A stretch of 64,000 bases of DNA from NZ13-RE01 sp049718665 (GTDB taxonomy: Bacteria; Dictyoglomota; Dictyoglomia; Dictyoglomales; Dictyoglomaceae): positions 36,614 to 100,613 of the forward strand of contig JBNARO010000001.1 in NCBI GenBank assembly GCA_049718665.1, given 5' to 3'. The notes under the pieces are model-generated. The model saw only the letters and a program-made list of their open reading frames with translations. It ran no database searches and was not told where the DNA came from. Of the stretch, positions 53,131-62,406 are shown in pieces (the stretch's first letter is position 1; each line of letters starts with the position of its first letter). The position numbers were made by a program, and so were the translations under genes.

Positions 53131-54324
53131 CTATAACTCAAATCTTACTTTTAAAGGACCACTATTGTATGTATCTTCTGCAACTATTACGCTTATTATA
53201 ACCTTTCTTCCTTTTTCTTTTATTTTATAGACTATATTATAAAAATCTTCTAAAGAAATATCTCCTATGGTATTTGTTATAGGATCTGGTAATACCCCCC
53301 TAATTTGCGCAATTCTATTAACCTCAGATAATATTTCAAGAAGTCTTGATTCTACTTTCTCTTTTGGTTCACTTCCATCCACAACGCGAGTAAGAATCAC
53401 CTCATCCTTACGGAATACTAAATAATAGGGATAAATTTGTAAATTGACTAAAACTGGCTCCCCCTCAAAAGTGTTCACCATAGCAATAGCCCTAATAAGT
53501 TTATCACCAGGAGTCATTAATGCCTCCACAAGCTTATCCCATTCTGACTTAGGAAGCCAAACCACTCCCTTATCATTAGAACTACCCGCTCCTCTGTTTA
53601 TAGCTATTTGTTCCAAAAGATGAAGTAAGGTTTTTCCCTCGTTTCCAGCCTCCTCTTTAGAAAGGCCCCCTCTACTTACCCAGTTAAGGATCAGCTCTCC
53701 TCTTCTAAATACAATACCTTCACTTCTAATAAGATTAATAGTATTTGTTAGAAAATCTAATTCTTCAATTAACCCTTTTTTCTCTTCTTTAAGCTTATCC
53801 CTTTCCTTTTCTAAAATAGAAACCCTTTTTGATATATCATATAGATTTCTTTGAAGAGATTCTTTATCTTTCAAAAGATTTTCTTTTTCTAATTTAAGAT
53901 TTACAAGCTCTTTTCTCAAGTTTTCTCTATCTTTTTCCATTTTTTCAAGTTCTTTTTTGAATTTCTCCAACTCTTCCCTTATTAGTTCCTTCTCTTTAGT
54001 CCTCTCAGAAAGTTTTTGCATAACATTACTTAATTCCTCATTTTTTACACTTACCGCAACTTGTAAAGAACTTAATTGTCTTTTTAATCTATCTATCCCA
54101 AAAATTGCAGTTCTAACATTTTCTGAAGCGATGGAAAGAATTAATAAAGTAAAAAACATAATTAATATACCAGTAATGACACTTATAAGGCGCGAAGTAT
54201 ATTTAGGTCTTAAATTAAAAAGAGTTAATTTCTTTTTTCCTACCTTTCTTCCTACATAGTCTCCAATATATGCTATAATACCACTTAAAAGAAGTAATAT
54301 CAAAATTAATAAAAATCCAGACAT
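53131..54324 (-). CDS. DUF3084 family membrane coiled-coil protein
   Basis: 397 residues. Two N-terminal membrane helices (about 3-20 and 45-68) with the DUF3084 motif YIGDYVGRKVGKKKLTLFNLRP. A long coiled coil (about 75-200) and a C-terminal alpha/beta domain follow. Function unknown. It overlaps the lptB stop by one base (TAATG), so it may belong with lipid transport. Confidence 0.85.
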   Translation of the reverse strand: MSGFLLILILLLLSGIIAYIGDYVGRKVGKKKLTLFNLRPKYTSRLISVITGILIMFFTLLILSIASENVRTAIFGIDRLKRQLSSLQVAVSVKNEELSNVMQKLSERTKEKELIREELEKFKKELEKMEKDRENLRKELVNLKLEKENLLKDKESLQRNLYDISKRVSILEKERDKLKEEKKGLIEELDFLTNTINLIRSEGIVFRRGELILNWVSRGGLSKEEAGNEGKTLLHLLEQIAINRGAGSSNDKGVVWLPKSEWDKLVEALMTPGDKLIRAIAMVNTFEGEPVLVNLQIYPYYLVFRKDEVILTRVVDGSEPKEKVESRLLEILSEVNRIAQIRGVLPDPITNTIGDISLEDFYNIVYKIKEKGRKVIISVIVAEDTYNSGPLKVRFEL

Positions 54325-55043
54325 TATATATTAAACCTCTCTCCTAAGAAGAATCTTTTTGCGGATTCATTATTTACAATTTCTTGAGGGGTCCCTGATA
54401 TGAGAATTTCACCAGAGTAAATGATATATGCATAATCAGTTATAGCTAAGGTATCTCTTACATTATGATCAGTAATTAATATACCCAAGTTTTTACTTTT
54501 TAAATAATAGATAGTTTCCTGAAGATTTTGCACTGTTAAAGGATCTACTCCCGCAAAAGGCTCATCAAGAAGGATATATTTAGGAGAAAGAGCTAAGACC
54601 CTTGCAATTTCCACTCTTCTTCTTTCTCCTCCCGATAAAGTATATCCATAATTTTTTCTAACTTCATGAAGGTGAAATTCATCAATAAGTTCTTCTAATC
54701 TTCTTTTTTGTTCTAAAGGGGTTAAATTTGTAAGCTCTAAAACTAATTTTATATTATCCTCCACTGATAATTTTCTGAATATTGTAGGATCTTGTGCCAA
54801 ATATCCTAATCCTTTTTTTGCTCTTTTTGGCATAGAAAGATAAGTTATATCTTCTCCTTCTAAAAGAACTCTTCCTGCATCAGCAAAAACCTCTCCCATA
54901 ATAGTATAAAAGGTTGTAGTTTTCCCTGCCCCATTTGGTCCTAATAGCCCTACTACCATTCCAGGTTCTACCTGCAATGACACATTTTTCACTACACATC
55001 TTTTGCCATAATATTTATAAATACCTACTGTTTCTAAGGACAT
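54324..55043 (-). CDS. lptB: LPS export ABC ATPase
   Basis: 239 residues. Walker A GPNGAGKTT near 34, Q-loop, signature LSGGERRR, Walker B YILLDEPFAGVDP and switch His in TDHNVRD. Highest resemblance is to LptB, which drives LPS from the inner membrane to the Lpt bridge; a branched-chain amino-acid ABC ATPase is less likely given the context. lptA, lptC, lptF and lptG are not in the window. The start ATG is 11 bases after a -10 element, with no ribosome site. Confidence 0.9.
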   Translation of the reverse strand: MSLETVGIYKYYGKRCVVKNVSLQVEPGMVVGLLGPNGAGKTTTFYTIMGEVFADAGRVLLEGEDITYLSMPKRAKKGLGYLAQDPTIFRKLSVEDNIKLVLELTNLTPLEQKRRLEELIDEFHLHEVRKNYGYTLSGGERRRVEIARVLALSPKYILLDEPFAGVDPLTVQNLQETIYYLKSKNLGILITDHNVRDTLAITDYAYIIYSGEILISGTPQEIVNNESAKRFFLGERFNI

Positions 55044-55054
55044 ATTTTAAGATA

Positions 55055-55083
55055 ATGTTAAAGAAAAATAAGAGAGATGTCAA
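55055..55083 (-). promoter_or_regulatory. Promoter of lptB giving a near-leaderless mRNA
   Basis: Minus strand TTGACA (55078-55083), 17-base spacer, TAACAT (55055-55060). Transcription should start about 4 bases before the ATG at 55043. Confidence 0.7.
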
Positions 55084-55087
55084 TTTT

Positions 55088-55723
55088 TTAATAGACTAAT
55101 CCTCGCAATAATTCCCAAATCTCTTTATATCCTTTCTTTTGAACAATTTGTAAAGTAATAAAGTACTCTTTTAAGGCTAAAATATAATTTCCTTTTTTAT
55201 AATATACTGCACATTTAAGAGCATGTAATACTTCATTATCTTTATTTATCTCCAACCCTTCCTCTATTAATCTTTCTGTTTCTTTCATATTCTCCTTTTC
55301 ATAGTATAAATATGCCAAAAAAGCTGTTACCCAGTCATCTTTTGGAAATTTTTCATATAATTTTTGAAAGTATATTAATGCTTTCTCCCTTTTATTTCCA
55401 AAATACGAAGCAAAGGCTAATTGATAAAGAGAGAAGGGATCATTATCTTTTTCAATATTTTCTTCTGCTTTCTTACTTAAAAATTTTGGATCTATTAACT
55501 CTATCTTTTTATAAGTTTCAAGAGCCTTATCTAATCTCCCCTGAGCAGAATATATAACTAAAAGTTTAAAAAGAATTTCTAAATTTTTAGGATCTTTTGA
55601 CAAAAGAGCTTCATACTCTCTGGCTAAGGCTTGCCAGTTATATGAAGAGGGAAAAGTCAAGGTAAAAAGGATTAAACTAAAAACTAATATTATCCAGAAT
55701 AAACTTTGCAATCTTTTCCGCAC
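55088..55723 (-). CDS. Membrane-anchored TPR protein
   Basis: 211 residues. N-terminal hydrophobic signal/anchor (LFWIILVFSLILFTLTF), then four or five TPR repeats (about 30-200: ALETYKKIELIDPKF, ALIYFQKLYEKFPKDDW, ALKEYFITLQI). Periplasmic or outer-face scaffold by topology. GTG start inside the previous gene; a TTG four codons later is possible. Unknown partner, probably in envelope glycolipid work. Confidence 0.78.
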   Translation of the reverse strand: MRKRLQSLFWIILVFSLILFTLTFPSSYNWQALAREYEALLSKDPKNLEILFKLLVIYSAQGRLDKALETYKKIELIDPKFLSKKAEENIEKDNDPFSLYQLAFASYFGNKREKALIYFQKLYEKFPKDDWVTAFLAYLYYEKENMKETERLIEEGLEINKDNEVLHALKCAVYYKKGNYILALKEYFITLQIVQKKGYKEIWELLRGLVY

Positions 55724-56759
55724 CTTTCTGTCCCAATCTTTTTTTACCTTTTTCTGCTTTAATTTTTACTTCCTCTGGATTTCTTATAAAATAATTAATT
55801 TTTTCTCCCGCATCTTTATAATTTTTTGCTAATTCTAAACCCTCTCCCAAAAGCTTCTTTTGCATCCTCAAAAATTTAGGAGTAATCTGAGGACCTTTCC
55901 CTGGAAAAGAAACTACAAGTTTCTTTAAGAATACTGCCTGTTCATTAGCGGTCCCTGCCAACCCCAATACTAAAAATGCCCTTTTAACTTCCGAAGCAAA
56001 ATTTCCATAAGAAACCCTTACAGGTAAAGAATATTTTTCTATAATTTCATTTATACTGTTTTTATATTCCTCACTAAGATAAGGGGAAACTACAATGACA
56101 TAACTAAAATTTGGAAATTGCTTATTTACTATCTCACAAGCCTTTAACATTAGCTTTAAATTATCTATGGCTTCTTTTCTACTCCCTGGTAATAAGACTA
56201 TATTATTTTCCTCCTTTTCTTCTCCATTTTCTAATTCATCAAACATAGGATTTCCTAAATAAAGAGTCTGAGGAATAAATTTTTTTAGATATTTACATGT
56301 TGGTTCATCTCGAGTAAAAACAAATTTAGATAATTTTCTCATGAGATAAATCTCAGGGAGATAAAAAGAAGAATTCAAAACTGACTTAGCGGTAGGAAGG
56401 AAAAAGGGATTTTTCTTTGTTAAAGTCCCCATCAATAAATTAAAAGTATCTCCCACACATACTACTTCTACTTTTTTCTCTCTAAAACCTTTTAATGTTC
56501 TTAATTGTTCTTTATAAAATGAAAATAAACCTTCCTTAAAATCCCTCCAAATATCTTTTAATCCAGATCTAAATGCAAAACCACCGCTGGGAAAATCTCT
56601 TCTTGGGTTAAGAATCTCAACAGGAATATTATAATAAGCTTTCCCTTCTCCTACTAAAGGAAGGACAAAAATTTTAATATCCTTAACCTCAAGTATCTTT
56701 TTTATAATCTCTTTTGCAATTAAATCTTCACCAAAACCATTACTTATGAATAGAAGCAT
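55677..56759 (-). CDS. Lipid-A-disaccharide-synthase-related GT-B protein
   Basis: 360 residues. N-terminus SNGFGEDLIAKEI fits the LpxB-related family (TIGR03492 type), with VLLPGSRKEAIDNL corresponding to the LpxB donor loop and LVLGLAGTANEQAVFLKK to the conserved C-terminal loop. GT-B fold, UDP-sugar donor likely. The family occurs in cyanobacteria and thermophiles beside envelope genes and has no proven reaction. It overlaps the dehydrogenase gene by 20 bases. Confidence 0.82.
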   Translation of the reverse strand: MLLFISNGFGEDLIAKEIIKKILEVKDIKIFVLPLVGEGKAYYNIPVEILNPRRDFPSGGFAFRSGLKDIWRDFKEGLFSFYKEQLRTLKGFREKKVEVVCVGDTFNLLMGTLTKKNPFFLPTAKSVLNSSFYLPEIYLMRKLSKFVFTRDEPTCKYLKKFIPQTLYLGNPMFDELENGEEKEENNIVLLPGSRKEAIDNLKLMLKACEIVNKQFPNFSYVIVVSPYLSEEYKNSINEIIEKYSLPVRVSYGNFASEVKRAFLVLGLAGTANEQAVFLKKLVVSFPGKGPQITPKFLRMQKKLLGEGLELAKNYKDAGEKINYFIRNPEEVKIKAEKGKKRLGQKGAEKIAKFILDNISF

Positions 56760-57702
56760 TTTCTAACTTATATAACTTCATTTCCTTTAAAATCTCAGAG
56801 GCTAAATATATAGCCAATTTCCCATCTTCTAAGGTAACTAAAGGGCTTCCTCCATTTAAGATACAATTTATAAAATGCTGTAGTTCCAATTTTAAAGGCT
56901 CTTCCCTCTCAAGAATGGGAGTTTCAATATTAGGTTCCACTAGTCTATTTAATCCATGGGTTATAGTAATACTTTGATCTATATAATCTACAGATATAAA
57001 AGTTCCATCACTCTCATGAATCTCTAATTTTCTAAGCTTTTTAGGACTTAATCTGCTTGCGGTTAAACTTACTGTAATACCATTATCAAATAAAATATGA
57101 ACATGAGCAAAATCCTCATAAGGAGTGTAAAGGGAATATCCTACTGCTTGTATATCTTTGACCTTTTTTTCTTTTCCAAGAATATAGAAAAGAATATCTA
57201 AGTCATGGATCATCAAATCCATAACTACCCCTATATCTCTCTGCTTTCCATCATAAGAGCCCATTCTATGAGTTTCCAAGTAAAAAGGGTTTTTAATATA
57301 TTTTTTAAGCTCTTGTACCGCAGGATTAAATCTTTCAATATGTCCTACTTGAAAGACTAAGTCTTTTCCTGCTGCCAACTCTACTAATTTTTCCGCTTCC
57401 TCTAAGCTTTGAGTTACAGGCTTTTCTACAAAAATATGAATACCTTTTTCTAAAAAATCCTTCGCTATGAAAAAATGAGTAGAAGTAGGTGTAACTATAC
57501 TTACTGCTTCAAGTTTATTCAATAAATCTTTATAATCAGTAGTATAAAAAGGAACTTGATAAAGAGAAGCCATTTCTCTTGCTCTCTTCTCATTTATATC
57601 TGCTATTCCTACAAGTTCCACATTGGGAAGTTCACTAAAAATTCTTACATGATGCTGTCCCAAATAGCCTACCCCTACTATTCCTACCTTAACTTTTTTC
57701 AT
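56740..57702 (-). CDS. Gfo/Idh/MocA-family NAD(P)-dependent dehydrogenase
   Basis: 320 residues. Rossmann fold GVGYLGQHHVRIF at 10-22, catalytic EKPVT near 93-97 and a C-terminal beta-sheet domain. Within a lipid A cluster the best functional guess is GnnA, which oxidises UDP-GlcNAc at C3 on the way to a 2,3-diamino sugar for amide-linked lipid A. The partner aminotransferase GnnB (DegT family) is not in this window. An unrelated sugar dehydrogenase remains possible. Confidence 0.85.
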   Translation of the reverse strand: MKKVKVGIVGVGYLGQHHVRIFSELPNVELVGIADINEKRAREMASLYQVPFYTTDYKDLLNKLEAVSIVTPTSTHFFIAKDFLEKGIHIFVEKPVTQSLEEAEKLVELAAGKDLVFQVGHIERFNPAVQELKKYIKNPFYLETHRMGSYDGKQRDIGVVMDLMIHDLDILFYILGKEKKVKDIQAVGYSLYTPYEDFAHVHILFDNGITVSLTASRLSPKKLRKLEIHESDGTFISVDYIDQSITITHGLNRLVEPNIETPILEREEPLKLELQHFINCILNGGSPLVTLEDGKLAIYLASEILKEMKLYKLENASIHK

Positions 57703-59435
57703 ATTTTCACCTCTCCTTCCGCAAGTTGCCAGTGAATAATACGAGCATAAATTCCTTTTTTATTTAATAACTCCTCATGAGTTCCTTCCTCTACAATTTC
57801 TCCTTGATCTAAAACTATTATTCTATCTACTCTTCTAATGGTAGATAGTCTGTGGGCAACAATAAAAGTAGTCTTATCCTTTATCAAATTTTCCAATGCT
57901 TCTTGAATTAAAGCTTCAGATTCAGCATCTAAAGCAGATGTGGCCTCATCTAAAATAATTAGTCTTGGATTATAAAGAATAGTTCTTGCAATAGCAATTC
58001 TTTGAGCTTGTCCACCAGAAAGTCCTACCCCTCCTTCTCCAATAATGGTATCATATCCTTGGGGAAGAGACATAATGAAGTCATGTGCCTTTGCCATCTT
58101 TGCAGACTCAATAATCTCTTCTAAACTTGCGTTAGGCTTACTATATGCAATATTTTCTCTCACTGTCCCATGAAAAATTACTGTTTCTTGAGTAACAAAA
58201 CCAATTTGATTTCTCAAAGAACTTAATTTTACTTTCCTTAAATCATATCCATCTATTTTTACTCTTCCCAAAGTAGGATCTATAAAACGAGGGATAAGAT
58301 TTACTAAAGAAGTTTTTCCTGCCCCACTTATACCTACAATGGCAATTTTTTCTCCTGGGTTTACTTTGAGATTTATATTTTTTAATGCCCAGTTTTTATT
58401 ATCATAAGTGAAGAAGACATTTTCAAATTCTACCAATCCCTTTATAGGTGGAAGAACTTTTGCATTAGGAAGCTCTACTACATCTTTGCCTTGGTCTAAA
58501 ATCTCAAAAATTCTTTCAAAGGAAGCAGATGCCTGTTTTATACCTGAAAATACCCTAAGAAGAGTAACCGCAGGGTCTAATGCCATGCCTACATAGGTTA
58601 AGAAGGCTATAAAAGAGCCAAGGGTAAGTTGTCCTTGCGCAATTTTTCTACTTCCAAGCCATATTAAAAATACTATAGCAAGAGCACTTAAAAAACTTGC
58701 AAGAGGGATCTGAGTAGCAGTCAATTGAACAATTCTTATATTTCTCCAAAAATTCTTTTCATTTTCCCTCTTGAATTTATTTATTTCTTCTTCTTCCTTT
58801 ACAAATATTCTTACTATTCTCGCACCTTTAATACTTTCCTGGATAATTGTAGTAAGATCAGCAATCTTTCTTTGAACTGCAAGGGACCATTTTTGTATCT
58901 CCTTTCCTATACCTGAAACAGATAATACAAATAAAGGGATTATAATAAAAGTTGCTACCGCTAACTGCCATTGAGAAAAAATAAGGATTATTATAATTCC
59001 AGAAAGAAGAATAATAGAATAAAAAAGATCAGATAAACTTGATAAGAAAGAGGTTTGAATAAGTTGAGTATCTTGAAGAGTTCTTGATATTAATTCACTA
59101 CTAGACCATTTATTAAAATATTCCAATGATAAATATTGAATCTTTGCAAATAATTTATTTCTTAAATCTGCCACTAAACGATGTCCTACAAAGGACAAAA
59201 GATATATTTGACCATATAAAAATAAACTTCTCAAAAATAATAATCCTACAATGATTAATGCAATTCTATTAAGGGAATTTAAGTCCTTTGTTTTATTGAG
59301 TTGATCAATAAGTTCTCCTATAAACTTTGGCGCATATAACTGAGTAGAATTTACTATTAAAATGCATAAAAATCCTCCAAAAAGGTAAAAAAAGTAAGGT
59401 TTCAACAGGCTAAAAATTCTTTTCCAATACTTCAT
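57699..59435 (-). CDS. msbA: MsbA-type lipid exporter ABC transporter
   Basis: 578 residues from ATG 59435 (GGAG 8 bases upstream); an in-frame GTG three codons earlier is less likely. Six membrane helices in the N-terminal 310 residues, then an ATPase domain: GISGAGKTSL near 371-380, LSGGQAQR, LIILDEATSALD, AHRLST. Flips lipids across the inner membrane; its place next to lpxB argues for a lipid A core substrate (MsbA). It overlaps its neighbours by a few bases at both ends. Confidence 0.88.
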   Translation of the reverse strand: MKYWKRIFSLLKPYFFYLFGGFLCILIVNSTQLYAPKFIGELIDQLNKTKDLNSLNRIALIIVGLLFLRSLFLYGQIYLLSFVGHRLVADLRNKLFAKIQYLSLEYFNKWSSSELISRTLQDTQLIQTSFLSSLSDLFYSIILLSGIIIILIFSQWQLAVATFIIIPLFVLSVSGIGKEIQKWSLAVQRKIADLTTIIQESIKGARIVRIFVKEEEEINKFKRENEKNFWRNIRIVQLTATQIPLASFLSALAIVFLIWLGSRKIAQGQLTLGSFIAFLTYVGMALDPAVTLLRVFSGIKQASASFERIFEILDQGKDVVELPNAKVLPPIKGLVEFENVFFTYDNKNWALKNINLKVNPGEKIAIVGISGAGKTSLVNLIPRFIDPTLGRVKIDGYDLRKVKLSSLRNQIGFVTQETVIFHGTVRENIAYSKPNASLEEIIESAKMAKAHDFIMSLPQGYDTIIGEGGVGLSGGQAQRIAIARTILYNPRLIILDEATSALDAESEALIQEALENLIKDKTTFIVAHRLSTIRRVDRIIVLDQGEIVEEGTHEELLNKKGIYARIIHWQLAEGEVKI

Positions 59436-60513
59436 GTATATCACTCCATATTATTTCTGAAGGATATTTTTCCATTCCTGGAAATATTTCTATTAAGTTC
59501 ATGTGTATTTTTTCTATTAAATCTCTATTCCCCAAGATATCCAAAAGATATTTTACCACTTTTTTAAAATCAAATTTTCCTATTATTTCAGGGACAACTC
59601 CTGGTTTATGCCTATTAGGAAGAGCTAAATAGGGATTCTTTTTAAGATAAATTTCTACTAAATAATTTCTAATTTTACCTTTTAAAAAGTGAGAGAGACC
59701 TTCTAAAGGTAAATATTCAGGTCTATGAAGAGGAAGTATAACTAACATAGGTATCCCAGAATATCCTAACTGTAAGGTGGTGGTTCCTGGAAGAGTTATA
59801 GCAAATAAAAAATTATTCATTTCTTTTTTCCAATCTCTTAAAATTTTAATTTCTATAGGTAAATCCCTCAACAATGGACTTAGCCTTGCAAGGTAATATT
59901 CTATTATTTCTTTGTTTAAAAATTGTGAGAGGAAGATAGTAAACTTAAGTTCAGGATAAGACTTATTAATTTCTTTGATTAAAGTGGAATAAAAAGGAAA
60001 ATAGAATCTTAAAGCATAGCTTCTACTTCCTGGGAAAAGAGCTATTCTATTGCTTTCTTTTGAGAAGGCATTTCTATTTATATTCTCAATTCTCAAATCT
60101 CCCACAAACTTTATCCTTGAATTCTTTAAATCCTTCGAAGAATATACCCTGTTAAATAAGAAAAGCCATGGATGTTTTTTTTCTATATATGCCATAGAAT
60201 AAGATTTCCACATTTTGCCTAAAAATCCATTAAAAAATAAGTCTCCACCAAAATGAAAAATTATATTTTTACTCTTAGGCTTTTTACTAAAGTTTTTCCA
60301 ATAATCTTTTGAGGGTATAATTTCTTTAAAAAAATCAAATTCTTCTAAAACTCTTTTCTCTTCTCCTGTAGCAAATTGACATGGCACTAAAAGAGCATGA
60401 AAATCTATATCTCTCATCCAATCCAGATTCTTTTCCTTTATCCAATTAATCAGAGGATAAAGCCAGCCAGAAATTTCTCCAGGTCCATTTACTATGAAAT
60501 AAAAATCAAGCAT
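59410..60513 (-). CDS. LpxB-like GT-B protein, unknown reaction
   Basis: 367 residues. Starts FYFIVNGPGEISGWLYPLI, similar in plan to LpxB (VGEVSGDVHGA). Has IALFPGSRSYALRF in the donor loop and ITLPGTTTLQLGYSG near the C-terminus. Acceptor-side residues differ strongly from true LpxB, so the reaction is not the same. Candidates are another sugar transfer to the lipid precursor, or a substitute step for a missing enzyme. It overlaps the lpxB stop by 8 bases. Confidence 0.75.
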   Translation of the reverse strand: MLDFYFIVNGPGEISGWLYPLINWIKEKNLDWMRDIDFHALLVPCQFATGEEKRVLEEFDFFKEIIPSKDYWKNFSKKPKSKNIIFHFGGDLFFNGFLGKMWKSYSMAYIEKKHPWLFLFNRVYSSKDLKNSRIKFVGDLRIENINRNAFSKESNRIALFPGSRSYALRFYFPFYSTLIKEINKSYPELKFTIFLSQFLNKEIIEYYLARLSPLLRDLPIEIKILRDWKKEMNNFLFAITLPGTTTLQLGYSGIPMLVILPLHRPEYLPLEGLSHFLKGKIRNYLVEIYLKKNPYLALPNRHKPGVVPEIIGKFDFKKVVKYLLDILGNRDLIEKIHMNLIEIFPGMEKYPSEIIWSDIHEVLEKNF

Positions 60514-61612
60514 AATTTTTATTTAATATAAACTGAGCGATTTTATCAAGAACTCCAGGTTCCCCTAAGGAGGAAATCACCTTTTTTAATTCAAAAAGCA
60601 TCCTTTCTCTTCTTTCAGCATTTGCAATAAAGTCTTCTATATCCTTAATTACCTCATCCTCATTAATCTTTTGAATATATTCAGGATAAATTTCCCTTCC
60701 TGCTAAAATATTAGGAAGAGAGATATATTTATGGTGAATTATTCTTTTCCCAATAAAATAAGTTATTCTTGAGATTTTATAGAATACAAATAAGGGACAG
60801 GAAAGAAAACTTGCCTCTAAGGTTATAGTCCCTGAAGAAGCTAATCCAAAATTTACTTTCTGTAGAACTTTATAACTTTCTTTTCCTGAAAGAATTTCTA
60901 TATTTAAATTATTTAAATTTTTATCCACATGTTTGTTTAATAAAGACAAAAATTGCTGTGAGGCAAGGGGAAGTAGGAATTTAAAACCTCTCTTAGAAAA
61001 ATGAGAGGCAATTCTCATAAATAAAGGAGTAAGATTCTCTATTTCCTGTTTTCTACTTCCTGGAAAAATCCCTATTAAATTATCTTCTCTTTTTTGAGGT
61101 TCTAATGATGATAAGTAGTCTACTAATGGATGCCCAAAGAAGCTTACTCTATCAGTGTATTCTTTATAAAGCTTAAATTCCTGAGGAAAAGTAGCTATAA
61201 TCCAACTTAAGTATTTAGAGATTTTCTTTGCATTTTCCCTTTTCCCCCATAGCCAATATTGAGGAGCAAAATAATAAATTGTAGGGATACCTAATTTTTT
61301 AGCTTTTTTTGCTAAAGGAATATTAAATCCTTGAAAATCTATGAGAATAAGAAGATCTGGTTTTTCCTTTTTTAAAATTTGTTCCATCTTATTTAAGAGT
61401 TTTAAGAATATGGGAATATAGGGAATGGGCTCGATAAATCCTATAGTACTAAACCTTGTTACATTTGCTATTAAATTTAATCCCTCTTCTTTCATCCTTT
61501 CTCCACCTAAACCATAAAAGGAAAGATTTAAATTATATTTTTTTAAAGCTTTTATTAAATAAGCTCCATGAACATCCCCTGAGACTTCCCCTACCGAGAA
61601 CATTATTTTCAT
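60506..61612 (-). CDS. lpxB: Lipid-A-disaccharide synthase
   Basis: 368 residues. GEVSGDVHGA at 8-17, FYGLGGERM, LIDFQGFN, YFAPQYWLWG, IFPGSRKQEI, and ASSGTITLEASFLSCP. Joins UDP-2,3-diacylglucosamine and lipid X into the disaccharide, releasing UDP; peripheral membrane enzyme. It overlaps lpxA by 4 bases (ATGA). Confidence 0.95.
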   Translation of the reverse strand: MKIMFSVGEVSGDVHGAYLIKALKKYNLNLSFYGLGGERMKEEGLNLIANVTRFSTIGFIEPIPYIPIFLKLLNKMEQILKKEKPDLLILIDFQGFNIPLAKKAKKLGIPTIYYFAPQYWLWGKRENAKKISKYLSWIIATFPQEFKLYKEYTDRVSFFGHPLVDYLSSLEPQKREDNLIGIFPGSRKQEIENLTPLFMRIASHFSKRGFKFLLPLASQQFLSLLNKHVDKNLNNLNIEILSGKESYKVLQKVNFGLASSGTITLEASFLSCPLFVFYKISRITYFIGKRIIHHKYISLPNILAGREIYPEYIQKINEDEVIKDIEDFIANAERRERMLFELKKVISSLGEPGVLDKIAQFILNKNYA

Positions 61613-62406
61613 TCCTCAATCCTCCTCCAAATCGCAGAAGTTATACCCCTTTTTGAATTCTTAACAAACTCTAATATCTCCCTTGCAGAATCATCTTGAT
61701 ATTCTGAAATTTTTTTAAATCTTTCTTCAAAGGGGAGATTTGAATATAAGATATGATAGATTTCTTTTATTAAATTTCTCTTCTCTAAAGGGAAATTTGC
61801 CCTTTTTAATCCTACAGTATTTATCCCATAAACCCTTGCGGGATTTCCATCCACTAAGGCATAAGGGGGTACATCCTTTACTATTTTTGAAGACCCCCCC
61901 ACCATAGCCAATTTTCCAATTCTCACGAATTGATGGATAGCAACTAATCCACTTACAAACGCTTGATCATCAATCTCTACATATCCAGCGATCTGAGTTG
62001 CATTAGCAATAACTACTTTCTTTCCCAATTTCACATTGTGAGCTAAATGAGAATATGCCATAATATAGCAATCATCACCTACAATAGTCGCATTCCCCTC
62101 ACCACTTGCTCGATGAAGGACACAATACTCTCTTATGACTACATTATTCCCAATAATCAAAAAGCTTTTTTCGCCTTTAAAATTCAAATCTTGGGGTAAA
62201 TCACCTAAAATGGCTCCAGAATGAATATGACAATTCTCCCCAATAATGGTTCCTTCTTTTAGAATAACATTATTTTCTATTTTTGTATTTTTCCCTATTT
62301 TTACTCCTCTGTCTATAAAAGAAAAAGGACCAATCTCTACATTCTCTCCTATTTCAGAGGAGGGATGGATAAAAATAGTATTTTTAAAATTCTCCTCCCA
62401 AGGCAA
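61609..62406 (-). CDS. lpxA: UDP-GlcNAc (or diamino analogue) acyltransferase
   Basis: 265 residues. Left-handed beta-helix hexapeptide repeats (IGENVEIGPF, IGKNTKIENN, IGENCHIHSG), catalytic His in VLHRASGEG, and AHNVKLG. Adds the 3-linked acyl chain in the first lipid A step. TTG start within fabZ supported by AGGAGGTGA 8 bases upstream. If the neighbouring dehydrogenase is GnnA, its substrate may be UDP-GlcNAc3N and the link an amide. Confidence 0.95.
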   Translation of the reverse strand: MPWEENFKNTIFIHPSSEIGENVEIGPFSFIDRGVKIGKNTKIENNVILKEGTIIGENCHIHSGAILGDLPQDLNFKGEKSFLIIGNNVVIREYCVLHRASGEGNATIVGDDCYIMAYSHLAHNVKLGKKVVIANATQIAGYVEIDDQAFVSGLVAIHQFVRIGKLAMVGGSSKIVKDVPPYALVDGNPARVYGINTVGLKRANFPLEKRNLIKEIYHILYSNLPFEERFKKISEYQDDSAREILEFVKNSKRGITSAIWRRIEE

